A stretch of 64,000 bases of DNA from Theropithecus gelada (taxonomy: Eukaryota; Chordata; Mammalia; Primates; Cercopithecidae), in assembly GCF_003255815.1 (NCBI RefSeq), contig NC_037680.1, positions 21,602,843 through 21,666,842 on the forward strand, read 5' to 3'. This document shows, in pieces, positions 22,509 through 33,802 of this stretch. Position 1 is the first letter of the stretch. Each line of letters starts with the position of its first letter. Position numbers and translations under genes: made by a program. The notes under the pieces were generated by a model, which was not told the DNA's origin, searched no databases, and saw only the letters and a program-made list of their open reading frames with translations.

Positions 22509-23169
22509 GACCACTTCTTTTTTACCCATTCATCAATTGATATATATTTGGGTTGTTTATTATATTATTTGACTATTATAAATTATGCTTTTATAAACAT
22601 TCATGTACAAGTGTTAGTGTGGACATCTGCTTTTATGTCTCTTGGATATATACCTAAGACTGAAATTACTGGGTCATATGGTAATTCCACGTTTAATGTT
22701 TTGAAGAACTGCCAACTTTTTCCCAGAGTGGCTGTATCATCTTAAATGCCTACCAGCAATGTATGAGGATACCAGTTTCTTCACATCTTCACCAAACTTA
22801 TTATCACTTTGTGATTTTAACCATCCTTGTGGGTGTAAAGTATCATTTCATTATTGCTTCTATTTCTGTTTCTGTAATGACTAATTGATATGGCATACTT
22901 TTTCATGTGTTCATTAGTTATTTGCATATCTTCTTTAGAAAAATATTCAGATAATTTTCCTTATTTTAATTGGGTTGTTTATTTTTTTATTATTGCATTT
23001 GAAGTGTTCTTTTCATATGTTTGATACAAGTCTCTTTACAGACGTATAATTTGCAAATTCTCTTTCATTCAGTGTATCTTTTTACTGTCGTTCACCACCC
23101 ATTCTCTTTTATTTTCACAGTAACTATTTGAATTTAGATACTTGTCATTTTTTTTATCCTTTCTGACTT

Positions 23170-23805
23170 GTTCTGTAGACTTCCAAATGAACTCTTGTCT
23201 TCAAATCTACCCATTCAACCAATTCATTATGTAGCTGTCAGCTGTCCTCCAAAACCAAAATTGTGATTCCCATTTCTTGCTCATGAACCAATGGTGGCTT
23301 CTCCTTATACTTAGAATAAATCTTAACTCTTACAGATGGCATCAATCATCTTCAACTACTGGTTCTAACCTAAGATTTCAGTACTATTTCTGATATCATT
23401 GACCTTCTATTCCCATGAACCTTGAGTCCCCACAACCCCAGCTCAATTATTATGTAATTTACACAATTTATTTCTATACTGCTGTGCTTTTGCTTATGTT
23501 TGAACAACTTTCTCTTCTTCCATCTCCACCACCTAATCTGTACTTATTCTTTATGCCATACTTGGGTACCTACTTCTCTGGAAAGTCTTTTCTAATCACT
23601 ATGCCTCCAGCATCATCTTAGCATTTGTTTCTGTCTTTCTTAAGAAAATGACATAAGGGTTATATGTTACAGCTAGTGGTGTACCTGTTTCTTTCACTAG
23701 TTGTTAAGCTACTTGTTAGGAAGGACCATACACATTTGTATATGTTCCATGTCCATATGTATTGACAACATGTGTCACTACATGTTTGTTTAATGAACAA
23801 TTACA
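23170..23805 (+). mobile_element. L2 LINE 3' region
   Basis: L2-like order of blocks: CTTATACTTAGAATAAATCT (for 'cttaggataaagtccaaact'), ATGGCATCAATCATCTTCAA, CTGTGCTTTTGCTTATGTTTG, then CTCTGGAAAGTCTTTTCTAA, and a terminal TTGTTTAATGAAC. Divergence is high, as expected for L2. Confidence 0.65.
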
Positions 23806-24835
23806 AATATTAAAATTTTAAAAGAGAACATCTAAAATGTATTACATTATGAAATAATTGCATTTCAAAGTGTATTTGTTTGTTTGTTTTGTGTTGAAGT
23901 ACATGGTGGAAAATCTATCTTTCATAATAGAATTCATTTATAGTCTACTTTCAGGATATATGTATAACGGTAATTGGTACATCTATGTTACTATTTCCAC
24001 TTATGGTCTCTGTAATTCCTATTATAAGTAGATCTGATTCCAAAAACAGGGTGCTTTGCTTTGTTTTCTTTTTCTTTTTCCTCAGCAATTTGCATCACTA
24101 GGAAATGCCACATTTTTCATCATGTACACTTTTAGCCTCAGTTTATTCATCAGTAAAATAACTCTAGCAGATCAAATTATTTCTAATATTCCATTTATTT
24201 TCTTGTATGTGTCATGTGCTGGACATTTGCCTATGCTCTCTGGCAGCAGCTGCAAATCTAGAATGTTATTTTCCCCGTTTACATGTGCCATTAGCATTTA
24301 AATTTTAGCTTATTATTTAATGGGAATAGTGTTTAAATATTTCAGCTATTCCAAGATAATGGTTCCTTTCTTTCTTGGAGAACTTACTTAGTTAGCTATG
24401 CATGAAGTTTCCACAACTATAAAGCCGAACCAGTGATTCATTCTTAGCTTATAACTAGTTGTTAAAATTTTGTGAATATTTTAAATGTGTTAAATGCATA
24501 CTTTTTTGTTCCCCTTGAATTTCTGATATGATCTTTTCCCTTTCCTGCATTTATACAGAAAGTAAATGCTGATGAGAAAATTTTGATTTGAATCTATAAA
24601 ACTATTTTTATTTCTTCTTGCTTTATTTATTATAACTACACCTTTTTCTCATCATATATTTCAATTTCTCATATCTCCTATCCACATGAACGTAATTTGT
24701 TCTAGTTGATTTGTGAAGCTAGAATATTTTATTTCTATGCTTCAATATTTTGAAGAATATTTTTATCTTCCTTTTCTTCATCATTATTATAATGATCACC
24801 ATTATATCAATAATAATATAAATTATGTATCATTT
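23806..24835. other. Unassigned AT-rich sequence
   Basis: No recognised repeat or gene. An 81-codon open frame at 24056-24301 shows only hydrophobic low-information sequence. Confidence 0.3.
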
Positions 24836-24837
24836 TA

Positions 24838-25045
24838 AGTATCTTTATTGTGTCAGGAATAATTCAAGTTGGTTTTGCAATGTTTCTCTGGCTAACCACA
24901 AAAATGGCATGATGGGGTATATATTAACTTCAACTGATAGGTAAGAAAACTGAGATTCAGAAAGATTAAGTAGCTTATTCAAGGTTTATTGATAGTAAAT
25001 GAAGAAACTTAGATTTGAGGCAAGAAAAGCCTGACATTAAACCAT
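24838..25045 (-). mobile_element. MIR SINE fragment
   Basis: Reverse-complement MIR order: TATTGTGTCAGGAATAATTC, AAGAAAACTGAGATTCAGAA, GATTAAGTAGCTTATTCAAGG, AAATGAAGAAACTTAGATTTGA. Confidence 0.6.
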
Positions 25046-25224
25046 GTTTCGTAGGCTCATACTCACACTGAAATAGATACAGCATTTTAAATCTCACGCA
25101 TATTGATAATTTCCAGGTACATGTTTTTTTGATATACAGGTTTTTAGAAGGCTATGTCTAAAATTATGAGATTTAAATGTAAGGAACAAAACATTTATTA
25201 AGCAAGTGCTATGCCTTATGTGTT

Positions 25225-25515
25225 TCTGAAAAATTCATGTGCTTGCAGAAAACTTAATCCCTCTGCCCTCATAAACAGATTAATAGATTAATGAGGCCTC
25301 TGCCCTCATGAAAGGATTAATGTCACTATCATGAGAATGGCTTTGTCATACAAGCAACCTCTCTGAGGTTTACTTGCTCTGTCTCACCACGTGATGCCTC
25401 TCACTATGTCATGATGCAGCAGGAAGGCCCCCACCAGATGCCAGTACCATGCTCTTGAACCTCCTAACCTCTAGAGCCATAAGCTAGTTATAGCAACAGA
25501 AAATGAACTTGGATA
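25225..25515 (+). mobile_element. MST-type MaLR LTR fragment
   Basis: Plus-strand MST order: AAAATTCATGTGCTTGCAGA, ATGAGGCCTCTGCCCTCATG, GATTAATGTCACTATCATGAG, CAGCAGGAAGGCCCCCACCA, TTGAACCTCCTAACCTCTAG. The start and the terminal aataaa-containing part are eroded. A short local repeat (ATAGATTAAT-type) lies near 25280. Confidence 0.75.
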
Positions 25516-25905
25516 GCTAGATAGATATAAACCTGGGTTTCAGTTTCATGACAGGATATCTAGCCTAACACTTTTCATAATTCAGTGAACCTCTCTCTGG
25601 CTTGGTTTTTCTCTGTCAAAGGAGAAAACATTGTTATTCTGCATGTGTCTTGTTAAGATGATACCCGGTATTATTATTTAAATAAGTGGTCAGACCACAC
25701 TTTAATCTTAGAAAGCACTGAAGAAGGCACAGAAATGTGTGTGGACTTAAAAAAAATTTAGGTTTTAAAACAGGCCCAAGCTAAAATATTTTTTAAAATT
25801 ACTTATTTACTTCAAAATAAGTCATTCAACCACGCTTTAATAAAATTTATTAAATAATATTAATATAGTATGTAAATAATATTAATATATTCTAAAAGGC
25901 AATTA
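25516..25905. other. Unassigned AT-rich sequence
   Basis: TAAATAATATTAATATA occurs twice within about 30 bases (25851-25890). No gene seen. Confidence 0.3.
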
Positions 25906-28269
25906 GGGGATTTCTGGTTTGCAAAAGATGATACAGACTTGTTTTTCCCTAAATCTTTCTACTAGGGACAACTATACACTCTGGAAATTGTACAAGACAT
26001 AAGCAAAGGCAAACTCTGAAAGGTGATAAGAAAACACACAGCAGCTTTAAGAAGCTAGTACTGAAGAGACAGCACAGGGGTGGCAGGGCATCTTGTGTCC
26101 CCCTACCCAACAGAGAAAGGTCACCCAGACCCAGCATTTCTTGAGCCCTAACATAGCAACAGAAGACAGGCAAATAGACATTCCTTTCCAAATAGGAATG
26201 TCTCTGACAACATTAGGGGAGACCAACACCACCAGAAAGGGGCATTAATTGGGAACCCTGCCAGAAATGAGTAGCCGGGGGAGATACTCTTCTTGACAAC
26301 CAGGTCTGAAGCTCTCCTTATCCACTGAAAGATACAAAAGCAGGTAAGCAGAGCTCGTAGAGGAGAAAGATACAACAGGTGGCCTGGCCCAGGAATGCTC
26401 CTAGTCCCAATAGATCTAGACTCTTCTACCCTGCCTAGAGATACCAGAGTGTGTAGGTAGAACCTGTAAGAGGGACTCAGTCATCACAAGTAACCTTGTC
26501 TGGGAAACTTTTTGTCTCAGAAGGACCCAGATTCTCATTTCCTTCCAAAATACACTCCGTTGAGCAAGTGGACAAGGCACCCAGTTATAGCAAGGGCCTA
26601 AATCTGACAAGTATCTGTGCCCTTGAAGCCCCAAGAATTTCCTACCCGACCCAGAAACACTACGAGAGTGGGTGCACCAGTAGGAAAATTACACTATACT
26701 TTTCCCCAGGCCGAGATATGCCTGATAGCCAGACCAAGGGAAATGCCTTCACACCCATGGCAGCACCACAGGGAATAGTGCAAGCTATACTAGAGGACCA
26801 GATAAACCAGAAAGATTAAAATAACACCACAAAGGCTCTCATAATTAAACCACATTGGAACCACAGCCCACAAACGTGAGTCAAGTCCCACGTGTTCTAT
26901 CTAAACATAGTGATTGCCTGCTAAGATTTTTTAAAAACAAATAAAAAGGACACAGATTCTTCTAACATAATAGATTAAATGTCCAGGATACAATAGAAAA
27001 AAAAAAATCACTCATAATATAAAGAATAAAAAAAATACCACTTGAATAAGAGAAAACAACCAACGGATGCCCAAATCGAAATGAATCATATGTTGGAATT
27101 ATCTGATAAGAATTTTAAAGCAGCTATTATAAATGTGCTTGAACTGCCAATCACAAAACAAATTTAAAAACAGAAAATCTCAGCAAAGAAATAAAAGTTA
27201 TGAAAATGAACCCAATTGAAATTATGAAATTGAAAATACAATAAGAGAGAAAAAAACTACTTGAATAGGCTTAATTGTAATGTGGAGATGGCAGATAATA
27301 GAATCAGTGAAATTGAGACAGAAAAAATAGAATTAATGCAATCTTTACAAGACAGAGAAAATAAGCAGAAATAAAACTCTGAACAGATCTTTAGGGACCT
27401 GTGAGATATAACAAAGACCCAACATTTATATCATTGAGAGAAAAAAAAAATGGGACTGAAACAGTGTTTGAAGAAAGAATGGCTGAGACTTCCTAAATTT
27501 GGCAAAAGACACAAACCTACAGCTAGGACGCTGAGGCAACGCTGTACAGGTAACCCCCCCCCAAAAAAAATCCATGCTAAGACATAATATAATCAAAAAT
27601 TTGAAAAGTAAAAAAGGAAGAAAAAGTATTGAAAGTAGCCAAGATAAATCGTACGTTATCTATTGAAAAATAGCAATTTGAATTCTAGTAGATTTGTCAT
27701 CTGAAACTGTGGAGGTCATGAGATAGTATCATAATATTTTTCAAGCAATAAGAGAACTGTAATAATTAATTTCATAATAATAATAAGCACATATAAATTA
27801 ATATAATTAGCAGTTAATAACATTCCTTTCAGGAATAAAAAGGAAATTAAAACATTTCAAGCAAACTAAAACTAAAATAATTTATCACTAGCAGACTTCT
27901 CTTCAAGGCTGGCTAAAGGGATCTTCAAATAGAAAGGAAAAGATAAAAGAAGGAATCAGAACATCATGAAGAAGGAAGAGAGAAAAGAGAAGAACTAGGG
28001 GTACATACAATAGACTGTTTTCTTCCTCATGAGTTTTATAAATTATATTTGATGATTAAAACAAAAATTATAGCACCATCTGATACTCGAGACAAATATA
28101 TAGAAGCGGGATCTAAATGGAAATGAGATTTCCATACTGCACGTGAAATGGTGGAATGTTCATGCCAGTAGGCTGTTATGTCACACATGTATATTTTAAA
28201 ACTCATCGTGACCACTACAAAAATTATAACCAGAGATATACTCAAAACTACTTTAAATAAATCAAGATG

Positions 28270-28555
28270 GGCCAGGCACGGGGGCTCACAGCTGTAATCC
28301 CGGCACTTTGTAAGGCCGAGGCAGGCGGATCACAAGGTCCGGAGATTGAGACCATCCTGGCTAACACGTTGAAACCCCGTCTCTACTAAAAATACAAAAA
28401 GTTAGCCGGGCGTCGCGGTGGGCACCTGTAGTCCTAGTTACTCAGGAGGCTGAGGCAGAAGAATGGTGTGAACCTGGAAGGTGGAGCTTGCAGTGGGCCA
28501 AGATCGTGCCACTGCACTCCAACCTGGGCGACAGAGCAAGACTCTGTCTCAAAAA
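28270..28555 (+). mobile_element. AluY-like SINE inserted in the L1M relic
   Basis: A full-length Alu from GGCCAGGCACGGGGGCTCAC to GACTCTGTCTC, with GGATCACAAGGTCCGGAGATTGAGACCATC-type AluY diagnostic region (written here only in part). Its A-tail became an AATAC array. The 11-bp target duplication AAATCAAGATG is exact (28259-28269 and 28626-28636). Confidence 0.95.
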
Positions 28556-28625
28556 AATACAATACAATACAATACAATACAATACAATACAATACAATAC
28601 AATACAATACAATACAATACAATAC
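28556..28625. repeat. (AATAC)n microsatellite grown from an Alu tail
   Basis: Fourteen uninterrupted AATAC units lie between the Alu body and the right target duplication, so they replaced the original poly(A) tail. Confidence 0.98.
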
Positions 28626-28854
28626 AAATCAAGATGAAATGTTTTAAAAAATGCTCTTGCTCATATACAGTAAGGCAAGAAAAGAGAAATCCCGGAATGA
28701 GAACCAGAAGGAATAGAAAACAAAAAAAATGACAGACTTAAACTTTAACATATGAATAATTAACTTAAATATTGATGCTCTGAATACAACAATCAAAAGA
28801 CAGAGACTGATGGAGTGGGGACAAAAAAATAATCTGAACAATATACTGTGTGCA

Positions 28855-29455
28855 GCAAAGAATTAACACAGTAAACCTGAGGTTGCAATCATTAGAAAGA
28901 CCAGCTTGTAAGACTGGTCCTTGACTGTTCTCTGGGAACTTGGATTTTGGTAGAATTCTCACCTAAATCTGATAAGGTTTTCACTGTGACTAAATGGTAC
29001 AAATAACATGGCTTATGTTGAACACCTGCTTTCCTTCTGGGAGTCTGGAATTTTGGTACACCCTAAGCAAAAGATGCCTATGTGACCGGTTCCAAAAAAA
29101 GCAAAAACAAAAACAAAACCCTCTGGACACTGCCAGTCTTTAAAAAGCATTTTTAGTAAAAACAAACAAACAAAACCAAAACACATTTCACACATGTTGT
29201 CACACTTTGCTTGAGGAATTCAGCACTTCTGTGCGATTCCATTAGGAGAGGATTCGTCCAAGAGCTTTCACCTCTGTTCCTCTGGATTGCACTGCATGTA
29301 CCTTCTCCTTTGCTGGCTAAATCTCTTGCTATAATCAATTATAACTGTGAGTTTGACTATGTGCTGAATCCTGCAAATCCTGTTCAGAAAACATCATACC
29401 CAGGAGTGGTGTTCAGAACCCATGATACATCCTGTGGTTTATGACAGACTCACTT
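28855..29455 (+). mobile_element. Solo ERV LTR inside the L1M relic
   Basis: The text CTTGTAAGACTGGTCCTTGA, TTCTCACCTAAATCTGATAAGG, TCTGGGAGTCTGGAATTTTGG, CCTATGTGACCGGTTCC, then TTTCACACATGTTGTCACAC, GATTCCATTAGGAGAGGATT, and near the end GAATCCTGCAAATCCTGTTC follows a known mammalian ERV LTR. L1M sequence resumes afterwards. I cannot name the subfamily; the ends are approximate. No internal viral region is attached. Confidence 0.65.
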
Positions 29456-29679
29456 CAAATTCAACAACACAGGCAAGGGATGAGTGAAAACTATAAATAT
29501 ATATTTTATTTCAATATAAAATGATATACCATGCAAACATTAATGGAAAATAGCAGGCGTTGCTATATTAAAATCTGATAAAATAGATCCCTCAGCAAAG
29601 AAAATTAATAGAGACAAAGAGGGACATTATATAATAATAAAAGGATCGACCCACCAGGAAGATTAAAATTATCCTAAAT

Positions 29680-30000
29680 ATGGACACACCAAAAAAACAG
29701 AAACTTATCCACAGAAAACCAAACCTGATAGAGCTGAAAGTAGAAATAGACAAATCCATAATTATAGTTGGGAAATGTAACACCTCCTTCTTCACAGCAA
29801 TGAATGCAACTTCTAGGCAGAAAACTATTAAAGATATAGAAGATCTGAACAAGGCGATCAATCAACAGGATTTAACTGACATATATAGGACACTCCTCCT
29901 AACAGCAGAGGAATGCATTTTTTTAAGTATCCATAGATCATTTATCCGGATAGATGATATCTTGGGCCATAAAATGTATCTCAAGTTTTTGTTTTTTGAG
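29680..30000 (+). pseudogene. L1M ORF2 endonuclease-domain relic
   Basis: The plus-strand frame is open for 123 codons (29680-30051), long for so old an element. The segment ELKVEIDKSIIIVG..NT, then RQKTIKDIEDLNKAINQQD, then LTDIYRTLLLTAEECIF, then IRIDDILGHK follows the APE-type endonuclease of LINE-1 ORF2p, which nicks target DNA to prime reverse transcription. Two hallmark sites are lost. The GDFN motif reads GKCN, so the catalytic Asp is gone and the Asn kept. The family's DHILG motif reads DDILG, so the catalytic His is gone. After about 30000 the frame runs into unrelated (ORF1-like) sequence. It is a dead fragment. Confidence 0.8.
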
Positions 30001-30056
30001 AAATGTAAAGCAGCTATCATAAACATGCTTGAACTATCAATTACAAAATAAATTTA

Positions 30057-30199
30057 TCATATAGAGTCTATTCTCTGACTACACTGAATCAAAGTAGCCT
30101 CATATAGAGTAAATTCTCTCATATAGAGTAAAGTCTCATATAGAGTAAAGCCTCATATAGAGTAAAGTCTATTCTCTGACTACACTGAATCAAAGTAGC
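30057..30199. repeat. Compound local tandem repeat inside L1M ORF2 sequence
   Basis: A 34-bp segment (starts AGTCTATTCTCTGACTAC) occurs identically at 30065-30098 and 30166-30199. Between them lie four copies of a CTCATATAGAGTAAAGT-type unit at 30099, 30118, 30135 and 30152; the last three have an exact 17-bp period. Confidence 0.95.
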
Positions 30200-31027
30200 A
30201 GTCAATACGAGATCCACAACAGGAAAATCACTGAACACACGGAAACTAAGAAACATATTTCTAAATAATCTGACTCAAAGAAAAAAGCTCAAAGAAAATT
30301 TTAAAAATACATAGAATTTTGAGAACCCACAAAACACATCAAATTTGTGAGATGCAGCTAAAGCAGTGGTGAGAGGGAAATTTGTGGCTGTAAATGCTCA
30401 TATTAGAAAGTCACAAACATATCCAACAATAACTTATGTGTTTACTTCAGAAACTTAGGAAAGAACAAAGCAACATAAACCCAAAGCAAGCAGGAGAATA
30501 AAATAAAATTAAAGCAGACATAAATAAATTAAAAATAAGAAAGCCATAGAGAAAATCAATGAAAAAAGCAGTTTTTTTTAAAAGTTAATAAAATTGTTAA
30601 TTCCTGTGAATTACTGATAACTGAGATGATACAAATAATCAACATCAGAAATGAAAAAGGATATCAGTACAGATTCTATAATCATCAAAAATATAATAAA
30701 ATACTACAGATAAGTTGATACTTGTAACTACTACAACTTAAATAAATAGACCAATTCTTCAAATACCACAAACTACCAAAACTCAGTCAAGATAGTGTAA
30801 GCAGTCCAATAATTATCAAAATAAAAATTGACACATTCAGCAGCGCAGGGGAGATCAGTGGTCGCCAGGGCTTGGAGATGGATATGGAATAAAAAAGAAC
30901 AGTGGGGTTAGTTATAAAAAGGCACATGAGAGAACCTTGTGGTGTTGGAATTCTTCATTATTTTGACTGTAGTGGTAGGTACATGAACGTATATAGCTGA
31001 TAAAATTATACAGGACTTAGTGTGGGC

Positions 31028-31062
31028 GCACACACACACACACACAGAGACACACACACACA
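31028..31062. repeat. (CA)n microsatellite
   Basis: CA dinucleotides interrupted once by GAGA, within the L1M 3' UTR. Confidence 0.95.
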
Positions 31063-31250
31063 AGGGTAAAATAACTGAGGAAATCTTAATAAGATTGTTG
31101 GATTGTAGCAGCGTCAATACCCTGGTGGTGATATCTTTCTATGTTTTACAAAACCTTACAATGAGTCAAAAGTGTTCAAGAGAACTCACTGCATTCTTTC
31201 TTGTAACTGCATGCAGATCTACAATTATCTCAATAAAAGCAATTTAATTG

Positions 31251-31774
31251 CAGCTAGAAAACAGAAATCCATTATTCCAGAAAGCTTACAATGAAATATA
31301 TTCTGGGTTGAAAGTCATTGTTCACTTAATGCCAAGGAGATATGGCTCCATTATCTTGTAAGAACAACAATGTCAAGCTGTTTCTTACTCTATTGTAGGT
31401 GAGTTTGGGTTTTTGTGTTTGTGGAGAATTTTAAGATTTCCTCTTTATCCTTGGTGATTTGTAATTTCACCTCAATGTGTCTATGTGTTGATAATTTTCC
31501 ATTCACTGTGTTTACGATTAAGGCTTTTCTAATGTGAAAGCCTTTAACTCAGAGAAATTTTCATGTAATTTTATTATTATTCATAATTTTCTCTGAACTT
31601 TCTCATTGTTAGCTGATCCTTATTCATCTTTTGTCTTTTCTCTCATACATTTACCTCTTTGTAGTTTTGTTTTACATTCAGGGAGATTTCTTCAAGCTTA
31701 TCTTTTATTTATTTTGAATTTTGTTTTTAGTTTGCAGAAAACCCTGGATACTTTGTTATTATTAGATTGTCTTT
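31251..31774. other. Unassigned sequence
   Basis: No supported feature. Confidence 0.3.
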
Positions 31775-32127
31775 GTTTTTTTGTTTGTTTGTTTGTTTGT
31801 TTGTTTTTTGTTTTTTTTTAGACGGAGCCTCCCTTTGTCACCCAAGCTAGAGTGCAGTGGGAGTGTCACCCAAGCTAGAGTGCAGTGGGATGCTCCAAGC
31901 TCACTGCAACCTCCGCCTCCCAGGTTCAAGTGAGTCTCCTGCCTCCGCCTCCCAAGTAGCTGGGATTGCAGGCGTGCACCACCATGCTGGGCTAATTTTT
32001 GTGTTTTTAGTAGAGACTGTGTTTCATCATGTTTGCCAGGCAGGTCTCGAATTCCTGAACTCAAGCAATCCACCCACCTCGGCGCCCAAAAATGCTGGGA
32101 TTGCAGGTGTGAGCCACCGCACCTAGC
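31775..32127 (-). mobile_element. Alu SINE with (TTTG)n tail and internal 28-bp duplication
   Basis: A (TTTG)n run (31775-31810) merges into the reverse poly(A), then GACGGAGCCTCCCTTTGTCA and the rest of an AluS-like dimer ending GAGCCACCGCACCTAGC. The block TGTCACCCAAGCTAGAGTGC is present twice, at 31836 and 31864, lengthening the right arm by 28 bases. Confidence 0.93.
31836..31890. repeat. 28-bp exact tandem duplication inside an Alu
   Basis: Two identical 27-base copies (31836-31862 and 31864-31890) at a 28-base period. Alu consensus has this block once. Confidence 0.97.
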
Positions 32128-33800
32128 CTTCTTTGCATCTTTTTAAACGGGTAAAAGACAGTCCTGCCCAGGAGATAATAATTAGAATATTGGTTTTGTG
32201 TTAGTATTATTTATTTTTGTCTGTTTTCTTAGAAGTTGCTTTGCTTTGTTTATCTCGGTTTTCCCTTTCGTGTTAGTCTTGGGTGGTGGCACATAGTTAA
32301 AGATTGGCATTTACTAATAAAATGAAGGTTGACTTATAGCTGCGTAAACCTGTGTGAGCTTTTCACCTGGAGGACATATCTTCTGGGTAAGGGCCAGGCA
32401 CATGATCATTTTGCAGGGGAACTCTTAATTACAAGAATGGGAATAGGGACATTAATTCCTACTATTTCTGCCAAAGTCATGGCACTGACTATGTTGTTTT
32501 AAAGTAAAGAAACCTGCTTCTAGATGGTCCCATTTGTGGGATGGAATCGTGCGTAGGCATGGGCAATCACTGCTGTGCCCCTGCCTTCTGTGCAGCCTCG
32601 CAGTTTAGCTACCTCATCAGTTCCAACCCCCACTGCTTGTCAGCAAGACTGCAGCTTCCACCTGTCATCACTCAACACTGTCTACTGCTTTTCATCTTCC
32701 AGAAACTTGCTAATATCTTTTATTTTTTCATGACTGCATTAGTTTTCCTTATTGTTCTGAATTATAATATTTAATTTATTGCTTTACTATTATTTTAATG
32801 ATATGTCAAGAGAAAGAGGAAATAGGTATTTGTGTTAAGTCTGCAATTTTCAAACAGAAGTCACCATTAAAATATTCTCAACATAAAAATATAACTTGTC
32901 AATTTTACTGGTTGTAATTTAAAAATCAATAAATATTACTCTTTTCCCAGGAATGTAATTGAAAACTAAAGCCGTAATTATACTTGCCTAACAAGCAATT
33001 GAAGTGTGGTTTTCTTTCACTTTACTCAAACTCATATTTCATGTGATTTTAGTTACTAACCTTTCATGATTAAAAATCAGTAAGTTCAATTTTTAACAAA
33101 ATATGTTTAAATCCTTACTTACCATGTCTAGTAAGGATTTAAACATATTTTGTTAAAAATATGTTTAGTATAATGTTATAGTAGGTATAATTTTTTGTCT
33201 GTAGAGAAGTGTTTTTTCATATTATTTGTGACTGAGTCAATGGTAGGCACACAGTACTCAATCAATTAATGTTTGTTTGTTCCTGGATGGCCATAAGCGT
33301 AATTTTAATGTGCAATGATGTGCAATTTTATGTTTTGTGAATGTCAGTCGGCTTTCTAATATAACTCTGCCATCCAAAAATCAGTCTCCCTTCCAACCTT
33401 GTCATAGGTTTCACTGATGGTAAAATCACTCATTTCAGTGGAGCAGAAAAGTAAAAGCAGAATCATTGTTTGGAACTACTGAGACATTGCACATGTATTT
33501 CATTTGTTCAAAAACCAAAACATCCAAGTTATCTTAACCATGCTAATAATAGCAAAATATCTTCTGAGCTCTTCAATCTTTTAACAGCTAAAAACCTTAA
33601 ACTATATAGGTATCTTTTTCCGCCTGGAATCCTGTTTGTCGGTGAGCCATTTTGTGTAATTCTGTGCTCTTGATTAGAAGTCTGGAACAAAGGCAATAAT
33701 GAAAATAAATAACCGAGGAAAACACTTAAAAAACAGGAGCAAAAGCAATCATGGCCCATCCTGATTTAACCACTTTCTGTGAAGGTTTATGTTCAAGTAC
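32128..33800. other. Unassigned sequence with a long inverted repeat
   Basis: No named repeat family or gene. A frame of 77 codons at 32541-32774 has no domain. The notable structure is the inverted repeat at 33089-33160. Confidence 0.35.
33089..33160. repeat. 31-bp perfect inverted repeat, 10-nt spacer
   Basis: The left arm 33089-33119 and right arm 33130-33160 are exact reverse complements over 31 bases. The spacer is TACCATGTCT. The core ATGTTTAAATCCTTAC is not simple-sequence DNA. The arms would form a strong hairpin in single-stranded DNA or RNA. Confidence 0.97.
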
Positions 33801-33802
33801 TG

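Larger units (their letters stand above)
21700..23065 (-). mobile_element. Old L1M 3' end, split by a young Alu
   Basis: Hallmarks of a minus-strand L1M 3' UTR/ORF2 end: TCATCTCCCTGAAACGAGTA, TTGTCTCTATGGAGACAAAATG, TCCATGTTGTAGCACATATC, then after the Alu ATTTGGGTTGTTTATTATAT, CTTGGATATATACCTAAGAC, TGGGTCATATGGTAATTCCA, CATCCTTGTGGGTGTAAAGT. The Alu at 22202-22508 interrupts it cleanly. It also holds a 36-bp tandem duplication (22026-22097). Confidence 0.85.
25910..31250 (+). mobile_element. Long ancient L1M relic with two later insertions
   Basis: In order: a probable 5' UTR (25910-26830); ORF1-like sequence (about 26950-27960) with GTTGGAATTATCTGATAAGA, AATCTCAGCAAAGAAATAAA, TTCCTAAATTTGGCAAAAGA, CATTCCTTTCAGGAATAAAA; an AluY at 28270; a solo LTR at about 28855-29455; ORF2 endonuclease sequence (29600-30000); later ORF2 (30190-30790) with GATGCAGCTAAAGCAGTGGT and CACAAACTACCAAAACTCAG; and a 3' UTR (30840-31240) with GATCAGTGGTCGCCAGGGCT and a final CTCAATAAAAGCAATTT. 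Most of the reverse transcriptase region between 30790 and 30840 is deleted. An out-of-place ORF1-like 50-mer at 30006 suggests two related copies or internal rearrangement. Confidence 0.75.

Noticed and set aside
22260..22745. 161-codon open frame, the longest in the window
   Set aside because: It runs through the reverse strand of an Alu and into L1M 3' UTR; no coding signal.
28434..28732. Open frames rich in YCIVL or NTIQY repeats
   Set aside because: They are translations of the (AATAC)n array.
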